Part shown: positions 39,944 to 48,353 of the stretch, one piece after another
Layout of the letters: every line of letters starts with the position of its first letter
Position numbering within the stretch: position 1 is the stretch's first letter
From: Cupriavidus oxalaticus
Lineage (GTDB): Bacteria; Pseudomonadota; Gammaproteobacteria; Burkholderiales; Burkholderiaceae
Assembly: GCF_004768545.1 (NCBI RefSeq)
Contig: NZ_CP038636.1
Location: 806,001 to 870,000 of the forward strand
Length of the DNA stretch: 64,000 nucleotides
Reading direction: 5' to 3'
Notes under the pieces: model-generated
Told to the model about the DNA's origin: nothing
Seen by the model: only the letters and a program-made list of their open reading frames with translations
Databases searched by the model: none
Translations under genes and position numbers: made by a program

Positions 39944-41307
39944 CCGGGCGCCTGGCCGAGAAAGGCCTGGAGCGGGTGCTGCGCAGCCTGGAGCCCGCGC
40001 CGTTCACCTGGGAAATCCGCGAGATCGGCCTGCAGGTAGCCGCGCTGATGACCGCCGACATGGTGCGCCGGCGGGTGGCGGCGCCGGTGGCGGCAGACCG
40101 TATCGTGGTGCCCGGGCGCTGCCGCGGCGACCTGGACGAGCTCTCCCGCCACTACGGCATGCCGGTCGAGCGCGGGCCGGAAGACCTCAAGGACCTGCCC
40201 GGGTTCTTCAATCGCAAGGCGCGGCCCGTGGATTTGTCCCGGCATGACATCGCGATCTTTGCCGAGATCGTTGACGCACCGCAACTCGACATCGCGGGCA
40301 TCTGCGCACGCGCGTACCGCCACCGCGCCGAGGGCGCCGACGTGATCGACCTGGGCTGCCTGCCCGCCACCGCATTCCCCCACCTGGAAGACGCCGTGCG
40401 CGCGCTCAAGGCCCAAGGCTTCCAGGTCAGCGTCGATTCCATGAATACCGACGAGCTGCTGCGTGGCGGCCGCGCCGGCGCGGACTACCTGCTCAGCCTG
40501 TCGCTCGATACCCTGTGGGTGGCCGACGAAGTCGCCGCGACGCCCATCCTCGTGCCCAGCCAGCCCGGGGACGAACGCTCGCTCCATGCCGCCGTCGAAG
40601 CCATGCAGGCGCGCGGACGCGCCTACATCGCCGACGCCATCCTCGATCCGATTCCGTTCGGACTGCTGGCATCGCTGGGGCGCTACGAGCGCCTGCGCCA
40701 GCGCTTCGCCGATGCGCCCATCATGCTCGGCATCGGCAACCTGACCGAGCTGACCGAGGCCGACACCGGCGGCATCAACGCGCTCCTGATGGGCATTGCG
40801 GTGGAGCTGCGCGCGTCGGCGGTGCTGACCACCCAGGTCAGCGGCCACGCACGCCGCGCCATCCGCGAAGCCGACGTGGCGCGCCGCATGATGTATGCCG
40901 CGCGCGAGCAGCGCTCGCTGCCCAAGGGCCTCACCGACGAGATGATGTCCCTGCACGCGCGCGATCCCTATCCCGACACGGCCGAGGAGATCGCCGAGAC
41001 CGCCAGCGCCATCCGCGATCCGAACTTCCGCGTGCAGGTCTCCGAGCAGGGCATCCACGCCTACAACCGCGACGGCCACCACGTGGCCGCCGACCCCTTT
41101 GCGCTGTTCCCGCGCCTGCAGCTCGAGCATGACGGCAACCATGCCTTCTACATGGGGGTGGAACTGGCCCGCGCCGAGGTCGCCTGGCGCCTGGGCAAGC
41201 GCTACGTGCAGGACCAGTCGCTGGACTGGGGCTGCGCCGTCGGGCGCGAGGCGCAGAACCTGGCCGAATGGTGCGCGCCGGGCACCACCATGCGCAAGCG
41301 CGCCTAG
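39922..41307 (+). CDS. Dihydropteroate synthase-related protein
   Basis: A 461-residue protein. Residues 1-130 are a methylotroph-specific N-terminal domain (MEHIVFLTGRLAEKGLERVL); residues 130-400 form a TIM-barrel with DHPS-like features: EIVDAPQLD, GADVIDLGCLP, VSVDSMNTDELL, YIADAILDPIP and GIGNLTELTEADTGGINALLMGIA. It belongs to the DHPS-like proteins found in H4MPT gene sets and probably joins the pterin and ribofuranosyl-arylamine halves or a related step. The start was set at the MEHIVF Met because upstream codons belong to the preceding gene. Confidence 0.83.
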   Translation: MEHIVFLTGRLAEKGLERVLRSLEPAPFTWEIREIGLQVAALMTADMVRRRVAAPVAADRIVVPGRCRGDLDELSRHYGMPVERGPEDLKDLPGFFNRKARPVDLSRHDIAIFAEIVDAPQLDIAGICARAYRHRAEGADVIDLGCLPATAFPHLEDAVRALKAQGFQVSVDSMNTDELLRGGRAGADYLLSLSLDTLWVADEVAATPILVPSQPGDERSLHAAVEAMQARGRAYIADAILDPIPFGLLASLGRYERLRQRFADAPIMLGIGNLTELTEADTGGINALLMGIAVELRASAVLTTQVSGHARRAIREADVARRMMYAAREQRSLPKGLTDEMMSLHARDPYPDTAEEIAETASAIRDPNFRVQVSEQGIHAYNRDGHHVAADPFALFPRLQLEHDGNHAFYMGVELARAEVAWRLGKRYVQDQSLDWGCAVGREAQNLAEWCAPGTTMRKRA

Positions 41308-41320
41308 CGGACATCACAGC

Positions 41321-41902
41321 ATGAACGACCTCATCTACGAAACCATCGTCACCACGGTCTCGGCCGCGGGCCGGCCGCATATCGCACCGATGGGCGTGCG
41401 CCACCGTGGCGACGACATCGTGCTGATGCCCTTCCGGCCATCCACCACCTACGACAATATCGTCGGCACCGGCGCCGCCGTGGTCAACCTGACCAACGAC
41501 GTGCGCGTCTTCGCCGGCTGCCTCACCGGCCGCCACCGCTGGCCCACCGTCGCGGCCGAGCGCATCCGCGGCGTGCGGCTGGCCGGCGCCCTGAGCCACC
41601 TCGAACTGCGCCTGCGCGACGAAGGCGGTGACCCCAACCGTCCCACGCTGCGCATGGCACGCGTGTACCAGTGCCGCCACGGCGACTTTCCCGGCTTCAA
41701 CCGTGCCCAGGCCGCTGTCATCGAAGCCGCGGTGCTGGTCAGTCGCCTGCACATGCTTGCACCCGACAAGATCGCCCGCGAAATGGCCTACCTGCAGATC
41801 GCCATCGACAAGACCGCCGGCCCCGCCGAACACGAGGCATGGCAGTGGCTGCGCGAGCGGATCGACGCGCACAACGCTGCCTCCCTGGAGACCACACCAT
41901 GA
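41321..41902 (+). CDS. DUF447 family protein
   Basis: A 193-residue member of DUF447, a flavin-reductase-like split-barrel family otherwise mainly archaeal. It starts MNDLIYETIVTTVSAAGRPH, then HIAPMGVRHRGDDIVLMPF and VNLTNDVRVFAGCL, and ends with a helical region (IEAAVLVSRLHML). It is constantly linked to methanopterin and methanofuran genes in methylotrophs. Its reaction is unknown. It starts 13 bp after the DHPS-like gene and its stop overlaps mfnB (ATGA). Confidence 0.83.
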   Translation: MNDLIYETIVTTVSAAGRPHIAPMGVRHRGDDIVLMPFRPSTTYDNIVGTGAAVVNLTNDVRVFAGCLTGRHRWPTVAAERIRGVRLAGALSHLELRLRDEGGDPNRPTLRMARVYQCRHGDFPGFNRAQAAVIEAAVLVSRLHMLAPDKIAREMAYLQIAIDKTAGPAEHEAWQWLRERIDAHNAASLETTP

Positions 41903-42603
41903 CCGCCCTGCTCACCAGCGTACGCAATGTGGAAGAAGCCCTGGAAGCCGCCCGGGCCGGCGCCGACCTGATCGATCTCAAGGAACCCAGGGCCGGCGCG
42001 CTCGGCGCGCTGCCCGCGCAGACCGTGTGCGAGGTCGTCCGGGCCGTGCGCACGCGCTGGCCTAACCGCCTGCTGAGCGCCACCATCGGCGACCTCGCGC
42101 CAGCCGAGCATGCACTCATGGTGCTGATGGCCAACACCATCGGCAGGTGCGGCGTCGACTACGTCAAGGTCGGCGTCGCCCCCGGCCCGCACGCACGCGA
42201 AGCCCTGGGGCAACTGGCCGGCCTGCCCTGGCAGGTGGTGCCGGTATTCCTGGCCGACGATGGCGTCGACCTCGCGCTGGTCGAAGCCGCCTGCGCGCTG
42301 GGCTTTCCGGCGGTGATGGCGGACACGGCCGACAAGCGCTCCGGCACCCTGTTCGACTGCACGGACATGGCAACGCTGCGCGCCATGGTCGGGCTTGCCG
42401 GGCGGCATGGCATCAAGGTGGGGATGGCGGGATCGTTGCGGCTTGAGCATCTGCCACGACTGCGGGCGCTCGGGCCGGACTTCGCCGGCTTCCGTGGCGC
42501 GCTGTGCGACAGCGGGCGCGGCGGCAGGCTTGACCCCGCAAAGGTGGCCGCGTTGCGGGCCGGACTGAACCTGGCCGCGGGACTGGAGGCGCAGGCGGCC
42601 TGA
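41899..42603 (+). CDS. mfnB: (5-formylfuran-3-yl)methyl phosphate synthase
   Basis: A 234-residue TIM-barrel protein (former DUF556). In archaea MfnB joins two glyceraldehyde-3-phosphate molecules into the furan phosphate precursor of methanofuran. The probable Schiff-base lysine is Lys28 in DLIDLKEPRAGALGAL, and a second lysine is in MADTADKRSGTLFD; VDYVKVGVAPG and IKVGMAGSLRLEHL form later strands. The start at 41899 overlaps the DUF447 stop. Confidence 0.9.
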   Translation: MTALLTSVRNVEEALEAARAGADLIDLKEPRAGALGALPAQTVCEVVRAVRTRWPNRLLSATIGDLAPAEHALMVLMANTIGRCGVDYVKVGVAPGPHAREALGQLAGLPWQVVPVFLADDGVDLALVEAACALGFPAVMADTADKRSGTLFDCTDMATLRAMVGLAGRHGIKVGMAGSLRLEHLPRLRALGPDFAGFRGALCDSGRGGRLDPAKVAALRAGLNLAAGLEAQAA

Positions 42604-42664
42604 GCGTTTGCGGCCTCGCCCAGGGGCATTGGTCCCCGTGAACCAACACCGGAGAACGACAACC

Positions 42665-43204
42665 ATGACCGCGACTTCCATGTCTTTCGTGCCCTTCGAC
42701 CAACGGCAACTGCGCGATGTGCTCGGCACGTTCGTCACCGGGGTGACCGTGGTCACCACGCGCGATGCCGACGGCGTCGCCCACGGCGTCACCGTCAACG
42801 CCTTCAGCTCGGTCTCGCTGGAGCCACCGCTGATCCTGTGGAGCCAGGCCATCGCCTCGCGCAGCTACCCCGCCTTTCGCGACAGCCCTCGCTTTGCCGT
42901 CAACATCCTGGCGCACGACCAGATCGGCTTGTCCCAACACTTCGCGCGCTCGCGCGAAGACAAGTTCCATGGCATCGCCCATCACTGCGGGCTGGGCGAA
43001 GTGCCGATCCTCGAAGGCGTGGCCGCCCATCTGGAATGCGTGCAGGTGGCGGCGTATCCCGGTGGCGACCATGTGGTCTATATCGGCCGTGTGGAGCGCA
43101 TCGGCCGCTCCGGGCGGGCACCGCTGGCTTTCGGGCATGGGGAATACCAGGTGGTGCGGGCGGCACAGGCCGTGCAGGCCGCGCAAGCTGCTCAGGCGGC
43201 CTGA
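42665..43204 (+). CDS. Flavin reductase domain protein
   Basis: A 179-residue flavin-reductase-like split barrel: LRDVLGTFVTGVTVVTTRD (residues 16-34), VNAFSSVSLEPPLILWSQ, FAVNILAHDQIGLSQHFA and HVVYIGRVE. Such proteins supply reduced FMN to monooxygenases or bind flavin themselves. The C-terminus has a VQAAQAAQAA repeat. It is the last plus-strand gene of this block and its end overlaps the mfnE-like gene on the other strand by 13 bp. A possible partner is the flavoprotein encoded at 39230, but this is a guess. Confidence 0.84.
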   Translation: MTATSMSFVPFDQRQLRDVLGTFVTGVTVVTTRDADGVAHGVTVNAFSSVSLEPPLILWSQAIASRSYPAFRDSPRFAVNILAHDQIGLSQHFARSREDKFHGIAHHCGLGEVPILEGVAAHLECVQVAAYPGGDHVVYIGRVERIGRSGRAPLAFGHGEYQVVRAAQAVQAAQAAQAA

Positions 43205-43782
43205 TTTTCTCGCAACCACGCGCACAGGCGGTCCAGCTCCTGCTTGTGCAGGATCTCCACCGCGCAGGCGGCAGCGCGTGCGCAGGCCGTGAAGCCGCGA
43301 TCCAGCACGCCGGCCCGCACATACTGGTCCAGGCTCAGTCCCGGCGCGACCTCGCACGACTTCACCAGGACCAGCCGCTGCGCGCCAAGCCGCTCGCTCA
43401 GGCAGGCCGCGATGCTGTCCGATGTCGCATCCCAGTTGGTCATGGCGTCCGGCTGCGCACGCAGCAGCGCGTAGGGCGTCCACAGCGCGGCGCCGCCCTG
43501 GCGCAGGACCGTGCGGATCTCGTCGTCGCCGGTGGCCAGGGTCAGGCGCGGGCACAGCGCATGCAGCATCAGCGCGTACTGGACCATGGCCAGCACGGCC
43601 ATATTGTGCGCGGGCAGGTCGCCGAAACCCCACCGCGCCTGGTAGTCCCGCACCTGGTCGGCAAAGCCGCCGCCGCCGGGCACGATCACCACGCGCCCGC
43701 GGCCCAGTTCGGAAAGCTGTTGCAGCCAGTCGGGCAGCAGCGGGTCGCGGCCAAGGCTGCCGCCGATCTTGACTACGACCAT
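43192..43782 (-). CDS. Amino acid kinase-fold protein, MfnE-like
   Basis: A 196-residue small member of the amino-acid-kinase fold: MVVVKIGGSLG at the start, VVIVPGGGGFADQVRDYQ near 32-49, AHNMAVLAMVQYALML and a KSCEVAPGLSL segment. In archaea MfnE phosphorylates the aminomethylfuran phosphate to a diphosphate during methanofuran synthesis. It is third in the minus-strand operon after MfnD- and MfnF-like genes; its start overlaps the preceding gene by 10 bp. Confidence 0.83.
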   Translation of the reverse strand: MVVVKIGGSLGRDPLLPDWLQQLSELGRGRVVIVPGGGGFADQVRDYQARWGFGDLPAHNMAVLAMVQYALMLHALCPRLTLATGDDEIRTVLRQGGAALWTPYALLRAQPDAMTNWDATSDSIAACLSERLGAQRLVLVKSCEVAPGLSLDQYVRAGVLDRGFTACARAAACAVEILHKQELDRLCAWLRENQAA

Positions 43783-44906
43783 GAAGCCTCCGTTCCTGCT
43801 GGTTCGGCACCGGCCTGCCGGCACCGCAAAGTCATCTCCCGTGTCCTGACCCCACGGCCCGCCTCGCGGTCCTGCCATCGCAGCACCGCCACCGCGACAC
43901 TGGGCGCACAGACCTGAGCCCATTCCGCGTGCTCGGGCGCGATGCCGGCCAGCGCCTCGAAGGCGCGATAGGGCCGGGCCAGCCGCACCGCCAGCTCGCG
44001 CGCCAGGAAGCGCCCGCAGCCGGCGCCGATCAGCGGCGCATCCGCGGGCAGGCCCACGCCATCCGCTACCCGCCGCAGGTTGACGGCCAGCTCGTCGAGC
44101 TGGGCCCGCCGCCATGCGTGGGCAAACGCCAGCCACGCCGCCGGCGCGGCGTCGCGCGCATCGCGGCCGATCATCCTGGCCAGGCGCTGGCGCGTCGCCG
44201 CATCGGTCTTGGGGCCGCCGTCCGCACTCGGGTGGGGATCATGCTCGGCCGGCAGTTCGCCGGTCAGCCGATAGACGTCAGCGGTGGTGGCGAACAGCTC
44301 GTTCATGACGTTGTACTCGGTGCCTTCGAAGGCAATGCGTCGGGCCAGCGCACACAGCGGCGTGCGCGCCGCGCCCAGGTAGACCAGTTCGCCGGAAGCG
44401 AGCCGGCCGGCATCGTCCCGGCCTTGCGCCCTGACCTTGCCATCCACGATGGGAATCAGGTCGCTGGTCGTGGTGCCGATGTCCACCAGCATGCCTTGGT
44501 CCGTGCATGCCGCCGCCAGGCTGGCGCTTGCCATCCAGTTGGCCGACGCGATATGCGCCCAGTCACGCGACACCCGTGCCTGCTCGCGCCAGCCCGCGGC
44601 GCCGGCAAAGAACGCCACGCGCGCGCCGAAGCGGCGCGACATGGCTTGCGCGAGCGCCTCCACGCCGGCCTGCCGGTGTGGGAACAGGTCGGCCATCTCA
44701 CCGGTCATGGTGACGGCATGGCCCGCCCGCATGGCGTCGGGCCAGCGCCGGCACGCCAGCGCCAGGACCTCGTCGAGCCGATGCAGCCCCTGCCACAGGG
44801 GACAGGGCCATTGGACGACGTCCCGCACGGCGCCATCCTCCAGCCGCGTCGCCTTGATATTCGCGCCGCCCAGGTCCCAGCCAAGGATGACACGATCAGC
44901 GGCCAT
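43773..44906 (-). CDS. Hydantoinase/oxoprolinase-fold protein, MfnF-like
   Basis: A 377-residue protein of the acetate-kinase-like superfamily. Phosphate-binding loops are ILGWDLGGANIKATRLEDG at the N-terminus and LVDIGTTTSDLIPI near 135-149; GAGCGRFLARELA occurs near 300. In methanogens MfnF couples the furan diphosphate to glutamyl-tyramine, and methylotrophs carry this relative as a C1-pathway protein. The start at 44906 overlaps the upstream gene by 11 bp. Confidence 0.83.
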   Translation of the reverse strand: MAADRVILGWDLGGANIKATRLEDGAVRDVVQWPCPLWQGLHRLDEVLALACRRWPDAMRAGHAVTMTGEMADLFPHRQAGVEALAQAMSRRFGARVAFFAGAAGWREQARVSRDWAHIASANWMASASLAAACTDQGMLVDIGTTTSDLIPIVDGKVRAQGRDDAGRLASGELVYLGAARTPLCALARRIAFEGTEYNVMNELFATTADVYRLTGELPAEHDPHPSADGGPKTDAATRQRLARMIGRDARDAAPAAWLAFAHAWRRAQLDELAVNLRRVADGVGLPADAPLIGAGCGRFLARELAVRLARPYRAFEALAGIAPEHAEWAQVCAPSVAVAVLRWQDREAGRGVRTREMTLRCRQAGAEPAGTEASWS

Positions 44907-45897
44907 GCGAGGCTCCGTCGGTCTCCAGGCGCTCGGCCCGGACCTGATGCCCGGCCAGCAGTTCGCAGGCCAGGTTGCGGCCGAGCGCGGCGGACAGGCC
45001 GGCATAGGCGCAGGTCACGCGCGGGTTCACCTCGATCACCACCGGCCCGCGTTCGGGATGCCAGACCAGGTCGATGCCGACAAAGCCGCGCAGCCCCGGC
45101 ATGCCGCCACGCAGGCGCGCGGCAAGTTCGGCAAGCAGTTGCCCCGCGCGCCCATTGCGTTCGATGGCATTGGGCAGCACGCCATCGTCGTGCACCTGGC
45201 CGCGAGCATCGATGCGAATGCGCTGGCGGTTCACGCTCAGGAGTTCCACCTCGCCCGGCCCGCACAGCAGGGACAGGCTGATCGGCTCGCCTTCCACCCA
45301 CGGCTCGAGCACCACCGGTTCGCCGCCGGCGAGGCGCCGCAGCCAGGCTTCGTGGGCGGCGTCGAAGCCGTCGTAGGCATGGGTTGCCACCGAGCCGGCG
45401 CCGTCATCGGGTTTGACCACCCAGCGCCCGGCCTCGGGCTGGCGCGCCTGGCCATCGTCCCAGGGCCGGGTCGCGGCAATGCCTAGTGCGCCGAAGTGCT
45501 GGGCGGTGGCGCGCTTGCTGGTGGCCAGCGCAATGGCGCCGGCGTCACAACCGAGCCAGCGGGCCTCGCCCACCATGTAGTGCAGGCCCAGCAGCACGCC
45601 ATCGGACTCCGGCGCCACGATCCAGCTCACGTCGTGGCAGGCAGCCTGCCGACGCACGAAGGCCGGCGCATCCTCATCGGGCGCGCGCATACAGCAGACC
45701 ACCTTGCTCGTGCCACGGCAGGCAGGCAACGGCTCGCCGGGCAGCACCGCGCAGGTCACGCTCACATCGCCGATGCGTGCCAGGTCGGCAATCATGGCAT
45801 CGCGCATGGCACGGCCCTGGCCCAGCAGTTGTGGCATGGCGTCGGCCTCGGTCTCGCCGCCGCTGATATATTCGTAGACGAACACTCGCGTCATCAT
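44896..45897 (-). CDS. ATP-grasp ligase, tyramine-glutamate ligase (MfnD)-like
   Basis: A 333-residue ATP-grasp protein starting MMTRVFVYEYISGG, a hallmark of this subfamily. WVVKPDDGAGSVATHAYDGF (about residues 172-191) carries the ATP-binding lysine, and GFVGIDLVWH plus VIEVNPRVTCAYAGL carry metal ligands. MfnD adds glutamate to tyramine in methanofuran synthesis. It opens the minus-strand operon with MfnF- and MfnE-like genes. ATG 45897 is preceded by GGAGACGG, which lies only 9 bp from the start of the divergent HisA-like gene. Confidence 0.83.
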   Translation of the reverse strand: MMTRVFVYEYISGGETEADAMPQLLGQGRAMRDAMIADLARIGDVSVTCAVLPGEPLPACRGTSKVVCCMRAPDEDAPAFVRRQAACHDVSWIVAPESDGVLLGLHYMVGEARWLGCDAGAIALATSKRATAQHFGALGIAATRPWDDGQARQPEAGRWVVKPDDGAGSVATHAYDGFDAAHEAWLRRLAGGEPVVLEPWVEGEPISLSLLCGPGEVELLSVNRQRIRIDARGQVHDDGVLPNAIERNGRAGQLLAELAARLRGGMPGLRGFVGIDLVWHPERGPVVIEVNPRVTCAYAGLSAALGRNLACELLAGHQVRAERLETDGASHGR

Positions 45898-45906
45898 TCC
45901 GTCTCC

Positions 45907-46689
45907 ATGCACATCATCCCCGTCATCGACCTTCTCGGCGGCTGCGCCGTCCATGCGGTGCGCGGCCAGCGCGACCAGTACCGCCCCATCGCCTCGCGCT
46001 TGTGTGCCGGCAGCGATCCCGTGACGGTGGCGCGGGCCATGCTCGCGTACTGCGCGAGCCGCACGCTCTACGTCGCGGACCTCGACGCGATCACCGGCAA
46101 GGGTCTCCAGCAGGAAGCGCTGCAGTCCTTATGCCGGGCTTTGCCTGGCGTAACGCTCTGGCTGGACGCGGGCTTTGCCGACGCGGCGGCGGCAGCCTGC
46201 GCCATTTCCGCGCTCGCAACGCAGCAACATGGCGGCGCGCGGGTGATACCCGTGTTCGGCAGCGAATCCTTGTCGGATCCGCCCGCACCTGCCCACGTGG
46301 GCGCCGCCGTGCCGCCGTTCGACGCATGGCCCGGCGCCCCGCTTTCGCTTGACCGGCGCCACGGCATGCCGCTGGGCAGCGCCGCCTGGTGGCAAGCCAG
46401 TGCGGCATGGCCGGCGCAACTCATCGTGATGGCGCTGGACCGGGTCGGAGCCTTCGAAGGCCCTGACCTGGAAACGCTTGCCGCCATCCGCACGCAGGCG
46501 GGCGCGGCGCGCAAGCTGATCGGCGCGGGCGGCATCCGCCATGCAGCCGATCTCGCCGCCGCCGCGCGGGCCGGGGCCAGCGCCTGGCTGGTCGCATCCG
46601 CCATCCACGATCTCCTTATTGAACCTGCAGAACCTGCAGAACCCGCAGAACCCGCCGAGCCGGCCGCCCCGGGAGGCCAGTCCACCTGA
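45907..46689 (+). CDS. HisA-like TIM-barrel protein of the C1 cluster
   Basis: A 260-residue HisA/HisF-superfamily barrel: IIPVIDLLGGCAVHAVRGQRDQYRPI at the N-terminus, LYVADLDAITG near 57-67 and AGGIRHAADLAAAARAGASAWLVASAIH near 205-232. The Asp residues at the two phosphate-binding ends are kept, but the cluster context points to a role in methanofuran or methanopterin synthesis and not in histidine synthesis. The tail is an EPAEPAEP repeat. The start has no visible Shine-Dalgarno site and is 9 bp from the opposite gene start. Confidence 0.83.
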   Translation: MHIIPVIDLLGGCAVHAVRGQRDQYRPIASRLCAGSDPVTVARAMLAYCASRTLYVADLDAITGKGLQQEALQSLCRALPGVTLWLDAGFADAAAAACAISALATQQHGGARVIPVFGSESLSDPPAPAHVGAAVPPFDAWPGAPLSLDRRHGMPLGSAAWWQASAAWPAQLIVMALDRVGAFEGPDLETLAAIRTQAGAARKLIGAGGIRHAADLAAAARAGASAWLVASAIHDLLIEPAEPAEPAEPAEPAAPGGQST

Positions 46690-46701
46690 GCGGTACCGCC
46701 C

Positions 46702-46732
46702 GGCATGGGCAGGCATAAACACGTTCCATGCC
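46702..46732. promoter_or_regulatory. Inverted repeat upstream of fhc genes
   Basis: GGCATGG (46702-46708) and CCATGCC (46726-46732) are exact reverse complements with a 17-nt AT-richer spacer, starting 12 bp after the HisA-like stop and about 220 bp before fhcB. It could be an operator for the fhc operon or a weak terminator. Confidence 0.35.
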
Positions 46733-46949
46733 AGCACCGTGCGCCGCTCCAGCACACGCTGCGTGCGCCGCGCGCCTGCTCACAGGGTGACAACTTGCCC
46801 CGCCTCCGGAGCACTGGCTGTGCCGCGGCCGGTGCCGGATGAAGATGCCGCCGGGACCCCGGGACGACGCAGAGACCACCGTGGCGGGCGCCCGGCGCTC
46901 CGGCCACGGCATAGGGCCGCGGCTGGCACACGCTTTGCAGAACAGGGAC

Positions 46950-48353
46950 ATGGCACTCGCACCCGACCCCTCCCTCCAAGCAGCCAGTCGCACCGCAGGC
47001 CCTCCCGCGGCCATGACCGACTGGACCTGTCCGTTTTGCGCACTGCTGTGCGACGGCCTCAGCGTCACGCAAGCCGCGGGCAAGGCACCGGCGCTGGCCG
47101 GCGACGCCTGCCCGCGCGCCACACGGGCGCTGGCGGCGTTCGACCCGCAGGCTGCCGCTACCGGGCCTTGCGCCGACGGCCGCGCGGTGGCGCTGCCGCA
47201 GGCGCTCGACACCGCCGCGCGCCTGCTCGCCGCCAGCCGGCGCCCGCTGTTCGGCGGACTGGCAACCGACGTGGCGGGCGCACGCGCACTCTACGCGCTG
47301 GCCAACCAGTGCGCCGCCGTGCTCGACCACGCGCATGGCGACGCCATGACGGCCAGCCTGCGCGCGCTGCAGGATCGCGGCGCCTTTACCACCACGCTGG
47401 CCGAGGTGCGCGCACGCGCCGACCTGATCGTGTGCATCGGCACCCAGCCTTCGCACAAGCACCCCGAGTTCTTCCGGCGCTGCGGCCTGGCCGAGGCGGA
47501 GCAGGCCTGCGCGCGCGAGATCGTGTTCGTGGGCACGCCGGTCGATGCGGCTGCGGCGGCGCTGCCGGATGCGCGCTGCGGCGCGATCGACCTGCCCGGG
47601 AACCTGGATCTTTATCAGGCGGTGGCGCTGCTCAACGCGCTGTGCCGGCCACGTGCGCTGCCGGATCACGGCATCGCGCCGGCGCCGCTGCGCGCGCTTG
47701 CCGACAAGCTGCGCGCGGCGCGCTATGCGGTGCTGGTCTGGACGCCCTCGACGCTGGTCGGGCTCCCCGGCGGCAAGCACGCCGCGCTGCTGATCGAAAG
47801 CATCCACCACCTGATCAAGACACTGAACCGCAGCACGCGCGCGGGTGGGCTTTCGCTCGGCGGCGATGACGGCGGCAATACCGTCAACCAGGCGCTCACC
47901 TGGCTGTCCGGACTGCCGCTGCGCACGCAGGTGCATCGCCAGGGGCTCGATCACGATCCGCATGGCCAAGCGGGCGCCCGCCTGCTGCGCGAGCGCAGTG
48001 TCGATGCCTTGCTCTGGGTCGCCAGCTTCACGCCGGACCTGCCGCCGCCCGCCAGCGCGCTGCCCACCGTGGTGCTCGGGCACCCCGCGCTGGCGGCGTC
48101 GATGGCAGACCGGCACGGCGTCTTCATCCCGGTGGCGACGCCAGGGATTGGCGCGGCTGGCCACCTGTTTCGCACCGATGGCGGCATCGTGCTGCCGCTG
48201 CGTCCGCTGCGCGAAGACGGCCTGCCCACCGTGGCCGAGGTAGCGACGCAACTGCTGGTGCGGATAACGCGGATACGGCCGGCCGACGCGGCCGCGGCGC
48301 TCCCCGTCCCCCCGGTCCCTCCAGCCCCCTCAAGCACGGAGTCCGCATCATGA
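46950..48353 (+). CDS. fhcB: Formyltransferase/hydrolase complex subunit B
   Basis: I choose ATG 46950 (467 residues); 46839 and 47013 are alternatives. The protein is related to FwdB/FmdB of formylmethanofuran dehydrogenase. The N-terminal CPFCALLCDGL and a later Cys in GDACPRA keep a C-x2-C-x3-C...C pattern like the 4Fe-4S site. The segment where archaeal enzymes carry the tungsten/molybdenum-ligating Cys reads LDHAHGDAMTAS and lacks it, as in other bacterial FhcB. It is thus probably structural in the Fhc complex, which converts formyl-H4MPT to formate. Its stop overlaps fhcA (ATGA). Confidence 0.87.
   Translation: MALAPDPSLQAASRTAGPPAAMTDWTCPFCALLCDGLSVTQAAGKAPALAGDACPRATRALAAFDPQAAATGPCADGRAVALPQALDTAARLLAASRRPLFGGLATDVAGARALYALANQCAAVLDHAHGDAMTASLRALQDRGAFTTTLAEVRARADLIVCIGTQPSHKHPEFFRRCGLAEAEQACAREIVFVGTPVDAAAAALPDARCGAIDLPGNLDLYQAVALLNALCRPRALPDHGIAPAPLRALADKLRAARYAVLVWTPSTLVGLPGGKHAALLIESIHHLIKTLNRSTRAGGLSLGGDDGGNTVNQALTWLSGLPLRTQVHRQGLDHDPHGQAGARLLRERSVDALLWVASFTPDLPPPASALPTVVLGHPALAASMADRHGVFIPVATPGIGAAGHLFRTDGGIVLPLRPLREDGLPTVAEVATQLLVRITRIRPADAAAALPVPPVPPAPSSTESAS

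Noticed and set aside
45907..46689. HisA of histidine biosynthesis
   Set aside because: No other his genes are near, the protein has a divergent sequence and a long EPAEP tail, and it sits among methanofuran genes.
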